Assembly: GCF_009760925.1 (NCBI RefSeq)
Contig: NZ_VRLV01000003.1
Span: 248,001 to 312,000 of the forward strand
DNA: 64,000 nucleotides
DNA from: Nonomuraea typhae
GTDB taxonomy: Bacteria > Actinomycetota > Actinomycetes > Streptosporangiales > Streptosporangiaceae
Direction: 5' to 3'
Part shown: positions 1 through 8,791 of the stretch, in pieces
Layout: each line of letters opens with the position of its first letter
How positions within the stretch are numbered: the stretch's first letter is position 1
The notes under the pieces: model-generated
Seen by the model: the letters and a program-made list of their open reading frames with translations, nothing else
Told to the model about the DNA's origin: nothing
Database searches by the model: none
Program-made: the position numbers and the translations under genes

Positions 1-384
1 CTGGCCGCGATCGGCTTCGCCTGGTTCGGCCTGATCAGCCCGGACGGCACGTTCGTCACCGACGTCCTGGGGCCCTCGATCATCGCCGGCGCCGGCATCG
101 GGCTCTGCCTCGGCCCGGGCGTCTCCATCGCCACCGCCGGCCTCGCGCCCCACGAGAGCGGCACCGCCTCCGGCCTGCTCAACAGCTCCCGCCAGATCGG
201 CGCCTCGCTCGGCCTGGCCGTCCTCGGCACCGCCGCCCACCAGCGCACCGGCCCGATCGTCACCCCCGAGACCCTCAACGACGGATACGCGCTCGGCATG
301 ATCCTCAGCGCCGCGCTGGTGGCCGCCGCCGTTCTCGTCGTCGTCACCGTCGTGCCCAGGGCGCGGGCCCCTCGCCGTCAATGA
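1..384 (+). CDS. C-terminal part of an MFS drug-efflux transporter (partial)
   Basis: The reading frame is open from base 1 to the TGA at 382-384, giving the last 127 residues of a protein whose start lies outside the window. Two to three hydrophobic helices are visible. Between them, a segment of the form APHESGTASGLLN...RQIGASLG matches the conserved region of the 14-helix DHA2 (EmrB/QacA) exporters. It ends in a basic tail (VPRARAPRRQ). By family this is a proton-driven small-molecule exporter in the cytoplasmic membrane; the substrate cannot be inferred. The next genes are on the opposite strand and convergent with it. Confidence 0.85.
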   Translation: MAAIGFAWFGLISPDGTFVTDVLGPSIIAGAGIGLCLGPGVSIATAGLAPHESGTASGLLNSSRQIGASLGLAVLGTAAHQRTGPIVTPETLNDGYALGMILSAALVAAAVLVVVTVVPRARAPRRQ

Positions 385-453
385 TCGCTCTCCCCCGGCG
401 TCACACAGCCCGGTGAGTACGGCGCAGCCGCCCTCACCGGGCTGTGCGCGGCG

Positions 454-1293
454 TCAGCGGAAGTCCGCGGCGTGGTCGGACGCCCACTGGGCGAAGGTGC
501 GCGGCGGGCGGCCGACGACCCGTTCGAAGTCGCCGGCGCCGGTCACCGGGCTGCCGCCCGTCGAGGAGCCGTACAGGTCGAGCAGCCAGTCGATGACGGC
601 GTGATCGACGCCCTGCCCGGGGTCGTACCACTCCTGGCGCGCCTGCTCAGGCGTGAGCTCCACCAGCTCGACCGGTTCACCGATGGCCTCGCCGATGATC
701 CGCACCTGCTGGGCCACCGTCAGGTCCTGTGGCCCGGCGAAGGTGTAGGCACATCCGGCGTGCCCGTCCTCGAGCAGCGCGGCCACGGCCACGGCGGCGA
801 CGTCGGCCTCGTGGGTCGGGCGGCTGACGGCCTCGGCGAAGGGGCGCCGCACCTGCCGCCGGGCCCGCACGTCGGGCGCGTAGTCGAGCCAGTTGGCTGC
901 GAACTCGCCGGGCCGTACCAGCGTCCATTCCAGCCCCGATGCCCGGACCGCGGCTTCCACCGGCGCGTAGCCGGTGTCGCCGCCGGCGTCCTCATCGGCC
1001 AGGGCGCCGGAAAGGACGACGATCCGGCGCACCCCTGCCCGCTTCGCCATGGCCACCACCTCCTCGGCCGAATCCGGCACGGGGAACAGGTACAGCCGCT
1101 CCACTCCCTCCAGCGCCCGTGCCACGGAGGCGGGCCGCTCCAGGTCGCCGGCCACGACCTCCACCTGATCGGGCAGCCCGGCGGCGCCGGGCCGGCGGGT
1201 CAGCGCACGCACGGACACCCCTGCCCGCAGCAGCGCGGCGACGACCTCGCGTCCTACCCGGCCGGTCGCGCCGGTCACCAGTACGGTCGTCAT
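454..1293 (-). CDS. NmrA-like NAD(P)-binding protein (atypical SDR), copy 2
   Basis: A 279-residue NAD(P)-binding Rossmann protein of the NmrA / NAD(P)H-binding atypical SDR group. The N-terminus reads MTTVLVTGATGRVGREV, with the dinucleotide-binding TGATGxxG motif. It has no classical YxxxK catalytic pair, which is usual for NmrA-like redox sensors and related reductases. The ATG at 1293 lies in the same position as in its upstream paralogue and overlaps that gene's stop by 4 nt, so the two are probably translationally coupled. Its last 60 residues (LTPEQARQEWYDPGQGVDHAV, then GRPPRTFAQWA) are nearly identical to the paralogue, indicating tandem duplication. The substrate is unknown. Confidence 0.8.
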   Translation of the reverse strand: MTTVLVTGATGRVGREVVAALLRAGVSVRALTRRPGAAGLPDQVEVVAGDLERPASVARALEGVERLYLFPVPDSAEEVVAMAKRAGVRRIVVLSGALADEDAGGDTGYAPVEAAVRASGLEWTLVRPGEFAANWLDYAPDVRARRQVRRPFAEAVSRPTHEADVAAVAVAALLEDGHAGCAYTFAGPQDLTVAQQVRIIGEAIGEPVELVELTPEQARQEWYDPGQGVDHAVIDWLLDLYGSSTGGSPVTGAGDFERVVGRPPRTFAQWASDHAADFR

Positions 1294-2198
1294 CGGAAGT
1301 CCTCCGCGTGGTCGCACGCCCACTGGGCGAAGGTGCGCGGCGGGCGGCCGGTGATGCGCTCGAACGTGCCGGTGGGCGGCACCAGCGCCGGATCGTCGGC
1401 GCTGGCCGCCAGGAGTTCCAGCAGCCAGTCGAGGACCGCGTGATCGACGCCCTGCCCGGGGTCGTACCACTCCTGCCTCGCCTGCTCCGGGGTGAGTTCC
1501 ACGAAGCCGACGGCGCGTCCGGTCGCGGCGCCGATGGCGCGGACCTGGTCGAGCTGGGTGACCGGGTGCGGTCCTGTGATGGTGTGGGTGGCGCCCACGT
1601 GGTCGTCGGTGAGCAGGGCCGCCACGGCCACCTCCGCCACGTCGGCCTCGTGCGTCAGCGCCTGGGCGGCGCGGGGGTAGGGGGCGCGCACCGAGCCCGT
1701 CGCGCGGATCTCCCCGGCCCACTCCAGCGCACCGGCCGCCAGCAGGCCCGGGCGGACGTGCGTCCACTCCGCGCCGGTGGCCTCCACCGCCAGCTCGATG
1801 TCCCGATGGCCTTGGCGCTCGTCGGCCAGGTGCCGCTGGAGCGGCGTCAGGCCGGGGTCGCGCGGGTCGCCCTGGTGGGGGAACCCGGCGGCGACGGCGG
1901 AGTGCACCACGAACCTGCGCACTCCCGCCTCGACCGCCCGGTCGATGAACCCCTCCCCTTGTGCCGCGTCGAGATGGACGCCGGGAAACAGATAGACCCG
2001 GTGGACGCCGCGCAGCGCGTCCGCCCACGTCTCGGGCCGGTCGAAATCCCCGCCGGCCCTCTCCACGCCGGCCGGCAGCCTCGCCGCCGCCTTCTCGGGG
2101 TCGCGGCTCATCGCCCGGACGCGCTGTCCCGCGCCGACGAGCCCCGCCACGACCCTTCTGCCGATGTTGCCGGTTGCTCCGGTCACCAGTGTCGTCAT
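1290..2198 (-). CDS. NmrA-like NAD(P)-binding protein (atypical SDR), copy 1
   Basis: A 302-residue protein beginning MTTLVTGATGNIGRRV, with an N-terminal Rossmann nucleotide-binding motif. It is the first gene of a two-gene operon with the paralogue downstream, which it overlaps by 4 nt. An AGGGAG ribosome-binding site lies just upstream of the ATG. The C-terminal sections of the two proteins are almost the same, while the middles differ (for example the FPHQGDPRDPGLTPLQRH segment here), so substrate or ligand range may have diverged. As with other NmrA-like proteins it may be a redox sensor or a quinone/ketone reductase; sequence alone does not decide. Confidence 0.8.
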   Translation of the reverse strand: MTTLVTGATGNIGRRVVAGLVGAGQRVRAMSRDPEKAAARLPAGVERAGGDFDRPETWADALRGVHRVYLFPGVHLDAAQGEGFIDRAVEAGVRRFVVHSAVAAGFPHQGDPRDPGLTPLQRHLADERQGHRDIELAVEATGAEWTHVRPGLLAAGALEWAGEIRATGSVRAPYPRAAQALTHEADVAEVAVAALLTDDHVGATHTITGPHPVTQLDQVRAIGAATGRAVGFVELTPEQARQEWYDPGQGVDHAVLDWLLELLAASADDPALVPPTGTFERITGRPPRTFAQWACDHAEDFR

Positions 2199-2387
2199 TA
2201 GACTCCCTGTGGATCCCTGTCGGATCTCCAAGGAACCGCCGCGCCCGTAGCCGCGTTCGCGGCGGTTCCGCCTGCCCGGCGAGAGTAGCCCGCTCGCGAT
2301 TTCGCCGCATATGGACAATGTCCAACCTGGTCAGACGCGGAGCCGTACCGGCAGAAGGGCGCCGGCGGGCGGCCGATGACGGCCTGG

Positions 2388-2684
2388 TCAGGCCGGGCGG
2401 CGCCGGCGGCGGACCTTGATGTCGCGCATGTCGGTCACCGCGAGCTGCAGGATCTCGTGCGGGTGCCCGTGCGCCTCCAGCGCGGCCATCGCGCCGAGCG
2501 CCGCCTCGTCCTGGCCGTCGTCCGGCCCCGCCGGCACCTGGCAGCGGAAGGTGAACGCCGTCACGCTCTGATCATGGGTGAAGGTCCCGGCCTCGGTGTA
2601 GACGGTGCCGGCCGCGGCCAGGACGGCGGCCCTCCCGGCGTCGCCGAGCCCGCGGAACTTCCCTCTGATCGTTACCCTGAACAC
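2388..2684 (-). CDS. DUF6204-like small protein
   Basis: A 98-residue protein with N-terminus MFRVTIRGKFRGLGDAGRAA and a central ...VTAFTFRCQVP... strand pattern that I associate with the actinobacterial DUF6204 family; function unknown. It starts at GTG with a GAGGAA ribosome-binding site. It lies 4 nt after the TetR gene stop on the same strand, so the two form an operon and the protein may be part of the regulated output. The C-terminal KVRRRRRPA tail is strongly basic. Confidence 0.65.
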   Translation of the reverse strand: MFRVTIRGKFRGLGDAGRAAVLAAAGTVYTEAGTFTHDQSVTAFTFRCQVPAGPDDGQDEAALGAMAALEAHGHPHEILQLAVTDMRDIKVRRRRRPA

Positions 2685-2688
2685 CTGC

Positions 2689-3327
2689 TCATTCCTCTCG
2701 TACGGCGTAGCCGAGGAGACGCTCTCCCATGAGTTCCTCCGCGGCGTCGATCAGCTCCAGCACGTGCGCGGCGATGACGTCCGGCCGCTCACCGGCCGTG
2801 GTCCGCCTGCCGACCTCCGACAGGACCATGGCGTGCAGGCAGCCGAGCTGCCAGGCGACGGCCCGCGGCAGCGGGTCGCCGGACGCGGCGCCGGTCTCCT
2901 GAGCCAGGTGCCCGGCCAGTTCGGCGGTCATCTGGTGGGCGAGACGCTCCAGCCGGGCGGTCAGCGTGGGCGCGGCCCGCATCATCTCCAGCACGCGGCC
3001 GAACCCCTCGCTCAGCCCGAGCCTGCGCTCACGCCCGCGCACCTCCTGCCGCAGCCGCGCCAGGACCGCCTCGGCCGCCGACTGGCCGGGGCGGCGCTCG
3101 CGCACGATGCCGGCCAGCCGTTGCGGGGACGCCTCCTCCGGCGGCAGCACGAGGTCCTCTTTGGCCTGGAAGTAGTTGTAGACGGTGTTGACCGACACCT
3201 CGGCGGCCGCGGCGACCTCGGCGATCGTGACGTTGTCGAAGCCGCGGGCGACGAACAGGCCGAGGGCCACATCGGAGATGCGCCGGCGGCTCTGCCGCTT
3301 CTTACGCTCGCGCAACCCCTCGGACAT
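2689..3327 (-). CDS. TetR family transcriptional regulator
   Basis: A 212-residue protein. The N-terminal 60 residues form a typical TetR helix-turn-helix (RRRISDVALGLFVARGF, then TIAEVAAAAEVSVNTVYNYF). The rest is a helical ligand-binding domain with no recognisable ligand signature. It is first in a two-gene unit with the DUF6204 gene and divergent from selB. A perfect 16-bp palindrome lies 12 nt upstream of its start codon, fitting autorepression. Whether it also controls selB on the other side is open. Confidence 0.88.
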   Translation of the reverse strand: MSEGLRERKKRQSRRRISDVALGLFVARGFDNVTIAEVAAAAEVSVNTVYNYFQAKEDLVLPPEEASPQRLAGIVRERRPGQSAAEAVLARLRQEVRGRERRLGLSEGFGRVLEMMRAAPTLTARLERLAHQMTAELAGHLAQETGAASGDPLPRAVAWQLGCLHAMVLSEVGRRTTAGERPDVIAAHVLELIDAAEELMGERLLGYAVREE

Positions 3328-3338
3328 ACGTGGAGCCT

Positions 3339-3354
3339 ACTCCAAATTTGGAGT
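3339..3354. promoter_or_regulatory. Perfect 16-bp palindrome, candidate TetR operator
   Basis: ACTCCAAATTTGGAGT is a perfect inverted repeat centred between 3346 and 3347, in the gap between the divergent TetR gene and selB. TetR-family repressors usually bind such palindromes next to their own gene. The A/T core stands out in a GC-rich background. The assignment is positional. Confidence 0.6.
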
Positions 3355-3458
3355 CCATTGCAGGTTTCGCCCGGGCGGCCGACGGCGTCCGCGCATTTGC
3401 CGCCTGGCGCGCAGACCTCCAAGATGGACAGACCCGGGCCGGAAGGGGTGGTGCCGAC

Positions 3459-5213
3459 ATGCAGGTGCTCGCCACCGCCGGCCACGTCGATCACGGGAAG
3501 TCCACCCTGGTCAGGGCGCTCACCGGCATCGAGCCCGACAGGTGGGCCGAGGAACGCCGCCGTGGCATGACCATCGACCTGGGGTTCGCCTGGACCGTCC
3601 TGCCCTCCGGCAGGCGGGTGGCCTTCGTGGACGTGCCGGGGCACGAGCGTTTCGTCACCAACATGCTGGCCGGGCTGGGCCCGGTGCCCGCCGTCGTGTT
3701 CGTGCTCGCCGCCGACCAGGGATGGCAGGCGCAGTCGCAGGAGCACTGGGAGGCGATCGAGGCGCTCGGCGTGGACCGGGGGCTGCTGGTGGTCACCCGC
3801 ACCGATCTGATGGATCCCGCGCTGGCCCTCGACGAGGCCCGCGAGCGGGTGCCGTGGCCGGTGGTCACCGTCAGCGGCGAGACCGGGGAAGGGCTGGACG
3901 AGCTCCGGCGCTCGCTCGACGTGCTGCTCGCCGGCCTCCCCGCGCCCGACCCCGCCGCGCCGGTGCGGCTCTGGATCGATCGGGCGTTCACCGTCAAGGG
4001 CGCGGGCACGGTGGTCACCGGGACGCTGGCCGCGGGCACGCTGCGTACCGGCGACACGCTGCTGGCGGACGGCGAGCCGGTCCGGGTGAAGGCGTTGCAG
4101 TCCCTGGGCGAGCCGGTCGGCGAGGTGACGGCCACCGCACGGGTCGCGGTCAACCTGCGCGGTGTCGAGCGTGATCGGGTGGCGCGCGGGACGACGTTGC
4201 TCAGCCCCGGCGCGTGGCTGGCCACCGACGTGATCGACGTGCGGCTGGCCGACCCCCGCCCGCCGCGCGAGGCCGTCCTGCACATCGGCTCGGCCGCGGT
4301 TCCGGTACGGCTGCGCCCCTTGGACACGCCCCCTCCCGGCGCGCCCGCCCCCGCGACGCGCCTGGTCAGGATGACGCTGTCGCGTCCGCTGCCGCTCCGG
4401 ATCGGCGACCGGGCGCTGCTGCGCTGCGGGGGACGGCCGATCACCGGCGTGCTCGTCCTGGACGTCCGGCCGCCGGTCCTGCGGGCCAGGGGCGCGGCGC
4501 GGCGGCGGGCGGCCGAGCTCGCCCCGGTGGCGTCCTCGGCGCCCGGCGCGGCCACCGTGCTGGGCTGGCGGGGCGTGGCCCGCCGATCCGAGCTGGCGGC
4601 GATGGGGTGTGAGGTGAGCACGCTCGAGGCTCCGGGCGCCGGTGACTGGGCGGTCGATCCCCTGCGGTGGTCCGCGCTGGCCGGGCAGCTCGCCGCGATG
4701 GTGGCCGACCAGCCCGGCATCCCGGTCGACGCCGCGCGCGTCGCCCTGGGCCTGCCCGCCAGGGAGCTGGTCGAGGCGCTGGTCAGGGCGCGGCCGCCGT
4801 TGGCCGTGTCCGACGGGCGCATCGGCGGGACCGGGCTGCCGGAGCCGATCGTCAAGGCCGTCGAGGCGCTGAGCCGGGAGCTGGCGGCCGCGCCGTACCA
4901 TGCGCCGGACACCACGCGGCTGGCCGAGCTGGGGCTTTCGGCGCGGGCGGTGGCGCTCGCGGCCCGGGCGGGACTGCTCCTGCGGCTCGCGGACGGGGTG
5001 GTGCTGCTGCCCGGCGCGGACCTCGGCGCGGCCAGGACCCTGGCCGGGCTCGCGCAGCCGTTCACGGCGGGTGAGGCGCGCATCGCGCTGGACACCAGCC
5101 GTCGCGTCGTGATCCCGCTGCTGGAGCACCTGGATCGGGCCGGCCTCACCCGCCGGGTGGACGACCGGCTGCGCACGGTCACCGAGCTGGCGAAGGAAGG
5201 GGCGGCGCGATGA
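3459..5213 (+). CDS. selB: Selenocysteine-specific elongation factor SelB
   Basis: A 584-residue translational GTPase that delivers Sec-tRNA to the ribosome at UGA codons followed by a SECIS hairpin. The N-terminal G domain shows the P-loop GHVDHGKST, switch II DVPGHE and the TRTD form of NKxD. Domains II and III follow (KGAGTVVTGTL, typical of SelB/EF-Tu), then winged-helix repeats at the C-terminus that bind SECIS RNA. The ATG at 3459 was chosen because the family starts directly before the P-loop and a GGAAGGGG ribosome-binding site precedes it; the frame is open further upstream without similarity. It overlaps the next gene by 4 nt. A UGA-containing formate dehydrogenase follows, giving a clear partner. 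Confidence 0.93.
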   Translation: MQVLATAGHVDHGKSTLVRALTGIEPDRWAEERRRGMTIDLGFAWTVLPSGRRVAFVDVPGHERFVTNMLAGLGPVPAVVFVLAADQGWQAQSQEHWEAIEALGVDRGLLVVTRTDLMDPALALDEARERVPWPVVTVSGETGEGLDELRRSLDVLLAGLPAPDPAAPVRLWIDRAFTVKGAGTVVTGTLAAGTLRTGDTLLADGEPVRVKALQSLGEPVGEVTATARVAVNLRGVERDRVARGTTLLSPGAWLATDVIDVRLADPRPPREAVLHIGSAAVPVRLRPLDTPPPGAPAPATRLVRMTLSRPLPLRIGDRALLRCGGRPITGVLVLDVRPPVLRARGAARRRAAELAPVASSAPGAATVLGWRGVARRSELAAMGCEVSTLEAPGAGDWAVDPLRWSALAGQLAAMVADQPGIPVDAARVALGLPARELVEALVRARPPLAVSDGRIGGTGLPEPIVKAVEALSRELAAAPYHAPDTTRLAELGLSARAVALAARAGLLLRLADGVVLLPGADLGAARTLAGLAQPFTAGEARIALDTSRRVVIPLLEHLDRAGLTRRVDDRLRTVTELAKEGAAR

Positions 5214-5710
5214 GGGACGTGCAGGTGGGCGTGGTGCTGGCGCCGCCGGGCGAGCCCGGGGAGTGGCTGGCCGAGGGGGCGGCGTTCGAGGCCGCCGGAG
5301 TGGACGCGCTCTGGCTGGACCACGGGCCGGCGCCGGAGCTCGACCCGCTCGTCCTGGCAGCCGCGCTCGCCGCGCTCACCTACCGGGCGCGGCTCGTCGC
5401 GGCGGTGCCGGACGGCCGGGCGCAGGCGCTGGCGACCCTGGACCGGGTGAGCCGCGGCCGCCTGGCCCTGATCAGCGGCGACGGCCCGGTCCTGCGGCTG
5501 GGCGAGGGCGCCTACGCGGACGGGGACGGGAGACGCTGGGTTCCGGCCGAGGTGCCGCTGGGCCGTACGGCATGGCGTGAGCTTCTCCGGGAACGCGGCG
5601 AGCGCGGAGACTACGGGGTGCTCGTGCCCGCCGATCCCCGGCTGCTCGACCTCCTGCGCAACCCGGACGATCCGGGCGGCCGCGAGGATCTCCAGCTCGC
5701 ACAGGGCTAG
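5210..5710 (+). CDS. Short luciferase-like (LLM) protein
   Basis: A 166-residue protein with an N-terminus (VQVGVVLAPPGEP..WLAEGAAFEAAGVDALWLD) like the first strands and helices of LLM-class flavin-dependent TIM barrels. Full LLM enzymes have about 300 residues, so this is a shortened or degenerate member and may not be an enzyme. It is translationally coupled to selB (ATGA) and sits between selB and the formate dehydrogenase gene, so a role linked to selenium or formate metabolism is possible, but nothing in the sequence proves it. Confidence 0.6.
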   Translation: MRDVQVGVVLAPPGEPGEWLAEGAAFEAAGVDALWLDHGPAPELDPLVLAAALAALTYRARLVAAVPDGRAQALATLDRVSRGRLALISGDGPVLRLGEGAYADGDGRRWVPAEVPLGRTAWRELLRERGERGDYGVLVPADPRLLDLLRNPDDPGGREDLQLAQG

Positions 5711-5779
5711 GCGCGTTGACCGCTTCCCTGACCGGCCGTACGGTGAAATTTCAAGCATGCGGCTGAGGGGAGTTCGGTC

Positions 5780-8700
5780 GTGGAGGTGAACAGGCGGGAG
5801 TTCCTGGGAATCGGCGCCGCGGGTGCGCTCGGCGGCACGGTCCTGGGCTTCGACCTCACCGGGGCCATCGAAGTGAAGCAGCGCCTGCGCATCGAGGGAG
5901 CCACCATCTCCCACTCCGTGTGCCCCTACTGCGCGGTGGGCTGCGCGCTCCTCGCGTACACGAGAAAGGCGGCGGACGGCCACGTCGAGCTCCTGCAGAT
6001 CGAAGGCGACCCCGACAGCCCGGTGAACGAGGGCACCCTGTGCCCCAAGGGCGCGACCGCGCTGGAGCTGGCCGTCTCGCGCAGGCGGGTGCCGCACCCG
6101 CTCTACCGCGCCCCCGGCGCGACGGAGTGGAAGCGGGTGTCCTGGGAGTTCGCGCTGGACAAGATGGCCAGGAACATCAAGGCCGCGCGCGATGCCACCT
6201 TCGTCACCCGGGACGCCGACGGCAACGTGGTCAACCGCTGCGAGGGCATCGCCTTCGCGGGCGGAGCCGCGTTCAGCTCGGAGGAGGGCTATCTCGCCAC
6301 GAAGCTGATGCGCGGCCTCGGCCTGGTGCACCTGGAGCAACAGGCCCGGGTTTGACACGGCCCCACGGTGGTCAGTTTGGCCGCCACGTTCGGCCGAGGG
6401 GCCATGACCAACCACTGGCGCGACATCAGGCACGCCGACCTGATCCTGGTCAACGGCGCGAATCCGGCCGAGGCCCACCCGGTGGGCTTCAAATGGCTGA
6501 TGCGCGCCAAGCTCGACAGGGGCGCGAAGATCATTCATGCCGATCCGCGCTTCACCAGGACCTCGGCGGTGGCCGACACCTATCTGCGGATCCGCACCGG
6601 CACGGACGTCGCCTACTTCGGCGGCCTGATCAACTATGTGCTGGAGAACCGGCTGTACCACGAGGACTACGTGAAGTGGGCCACCAACGCGGGCTTCGTG
6701 GTCAAGGAGGGCTATGCCTTCCAGGACGGGCTGTTCAGCGGCTTCAACGCCGAGACCGGCCTGTACGACACCGCGTCCTGGGCCTACGAGAGCGACGGCG
6801 AGGGGCAGGCCAGGATCGACCCCGGCCACCCCCGCTCGGTCCTGAACCTGCTGCGCGAGCACTACCGCCGCTACACCCCCGACCTGGTCGCCCGCGTCAC
6901 CGGCATCCCGCGCGAGCAGTTCCTGCAGGTGGCGAAGCTCGTGGGCGAGACCGGCAGGCCCGACAAGGTGATGACGATCGTCTACGCGGTCGGCCTCACC
7001 CACCACACCACCGGCGTGCAGCTCATCCGCTCGGGCGCGATCCTCCAGCTGCTGCTGGGCAACATGGGCCGCCCCGGCGGCGGCATGAACGCCGAGCGCG
7101 GGCACGCCAACATCCAGGGCAACACCGACCACGCGATCTCATGGGACATCCTGCCCGGCTACCTGCGCATCCCGGCTCCGGGCCAGAAGGACCTCGCCGC
7201 CTATCTGGCCGCGAGCGCCTCCAAGAAGAGCCATCCGAGGTCGGTCAACTACTTCGGGGAGAACTACGGCAGGTTCCTGGTCAGCCTGCTCAAGTCCTGG
7301 TACGGCGAGGCCGCCACGAAGGACAACCAGTTCGCCTTCCACCACCTGCCCAAGCCGGCCGCCAACGCCTCCTGGATCTCCATCTTCGACCAGGCGCTGC
7401 GCGGGAAGATGCAGGGCGTCATGCTGTCCGGGATGACGGCGACCAGCATCGGCCCCGATTCCAACCAGGTGCTCAAGGCGCTGTCGAACCTCAAGTGGCT
7501 GCTGGTGATGGACCCGTTCACCACCACCAGCTCGGAGTTCTGGCGGGCGCCGGGCATGGATCCGGCGGCGATCCGGACGGAGGTGTTCATGCTGCCCGCC
7601 ACCCACTGGATCGAGAAGGACGGCTCGTTCACCAACAGCGGCCGCTGGGTGCAGTGGAAGGACCAGGTCATCCCGCCGGAGGGCGAGGCACGCCATGACC
7701 ACTGGATCCTGTCGGAGCTGTTCCTGCGAGTGCGCGACCTCTACGAGACCCAGGGCGGGACGTATCGGGATCCGATTCTTCAGCTGCGCCTGCCGTACAA
7801 GAATCCCCGCAAACCGGAGCTGGACGAGATCGCGCAGGAGATCAACGGGCGGGACCTCACGACGGGGAAGCGGCTGGCCACGTTCGCCGACCTCAAGGAC
7901 GACGGCAGCACCAGCGCCGGCGACTGGATCTACACCGGCCACTATCCCGAGACCGGCAACCTCGCCAAGCGGCGCGACGGCGTCCAGGACCCCGGGCGCA
8001 ACGACCCGACCGGCATGGGCTTCTACCCCGGCTGGGCGTGGAGCTGGCCGCTCAACCGGCGCGTGCTGTACAACCGGGCCTCCGCCGACGAGGCGGGACG
8101 CCCGTGGGACCCGTCGAGACCGGGGATCGCGTGGGAGAACGGCGCCTGGACGGGCGACGTGCCCGACTACCCGAAGGACGCGGCGCCGGGCGAGGACGCG
8201 CCGCTGCCGTTCATCATGACCGGCGAGGGGGTGGGCAGGCTGTTCAGCAACAGCGTGGCCGACGGCCCCTTCCCCGAGCACTACGAGCCGATCGAATCGC
8301 CGGTGGCCAACCCGCTGCACCCCGGCCAGTCCACGACTCCCGTCGCCTTCCTCTACGACAAGGCGGCCGGCAGGGAGAACCGCTTCGGCACCGTGGCGGA
8401 CTACCCCTACGTCGCCACCTCCTACCGGCTGACCGAGCACGAGCACTACGTCACCCAGAACGTCGAGCACCTGGTCAGGCTGCAGCCGGAGGCGTTCGTC
8501 GAGGTGCCCGCGGGCCTGGCCAGGGAGAAGGGCATCGTGACCGGCGACCGGGTCAGGGTCTCCTCCAAGCGCGGCAAGCTCGAGGTCAGGGCGGTCGTGA
8601 CCGGGCGGCTCGGCGCCCTCGACATCGACGGCAGGAAGGTCTACCAGATCGGCATCCCGATTCACTGGGGCTTCGTCGGCATCAACACCGGCCAGCACTG

Positions 8701-8791
8701 GCTGGCCAACGCCCTCACCCCGTTCGTCGGCGACGCCAGCTCACGCACCCCCGAGTACAAGGCATTCCTCGTGAACATCGAGAAGATCTGA
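5780..8791 (+). CDS. fdnG: Selenocysteine-containing formate dehydrogenase, catalytic subunit
   Basis: Catalytic molybdopterin subunit oxidising formate to CO2. The gene is one 1003-codon frame if the in-frame TGA at 6353-6355 (residue 192) is read as selenocysteine: the flanks read ARV-Sec-HGPTVVSLAATFGRG, matching the Sec site of E. coli FdnG/FdoG. The N-terminus has a twin-arginine signal (NRREFLGIGAAG), so the enzyme is exported folded. A [4Fe-4S] site is formed by C48, C51, C55 and C88. The start is GTG at 5780 with a GAGGGG ribosome-binding site. Downstream fdhE, iron-sulfur and NrfD-type subunits complete a membrane-bound complex feeding electrons to quinone. An annotation that stops at the TGA would wrongly give two genes. 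Confidence 0.95.
6359..6403 (+). promoter_or_regulatory. SECIS-like hairpin for UGA recoding
   Basis: Directly after the TGA, an outer stem of GGCCCC (6359-6364) with GGGGCC (6398-6403) encloses an inner 7-bp stem GGTGGTC (6367-6373) with GGCCGCC (6379-6385), including two G-U pairs, and a 5-nt AGTTT loop. Bacterial SECIS elements are hairpins just downstream of the UGA. The stretch TGACACGGCCC matches the start of the E. coli fdhF SECIS region as I remember it. Folding was done by eye. Confidence 0.7.

Noticed and set aside
5780..8791. Two separate genes or a nonsense-mutated pseudogene at the TGA
   Set aside because: The residues around the TGA match the Sec site of FdnG, a SECIS-like hairpin follows, and selB is next door.
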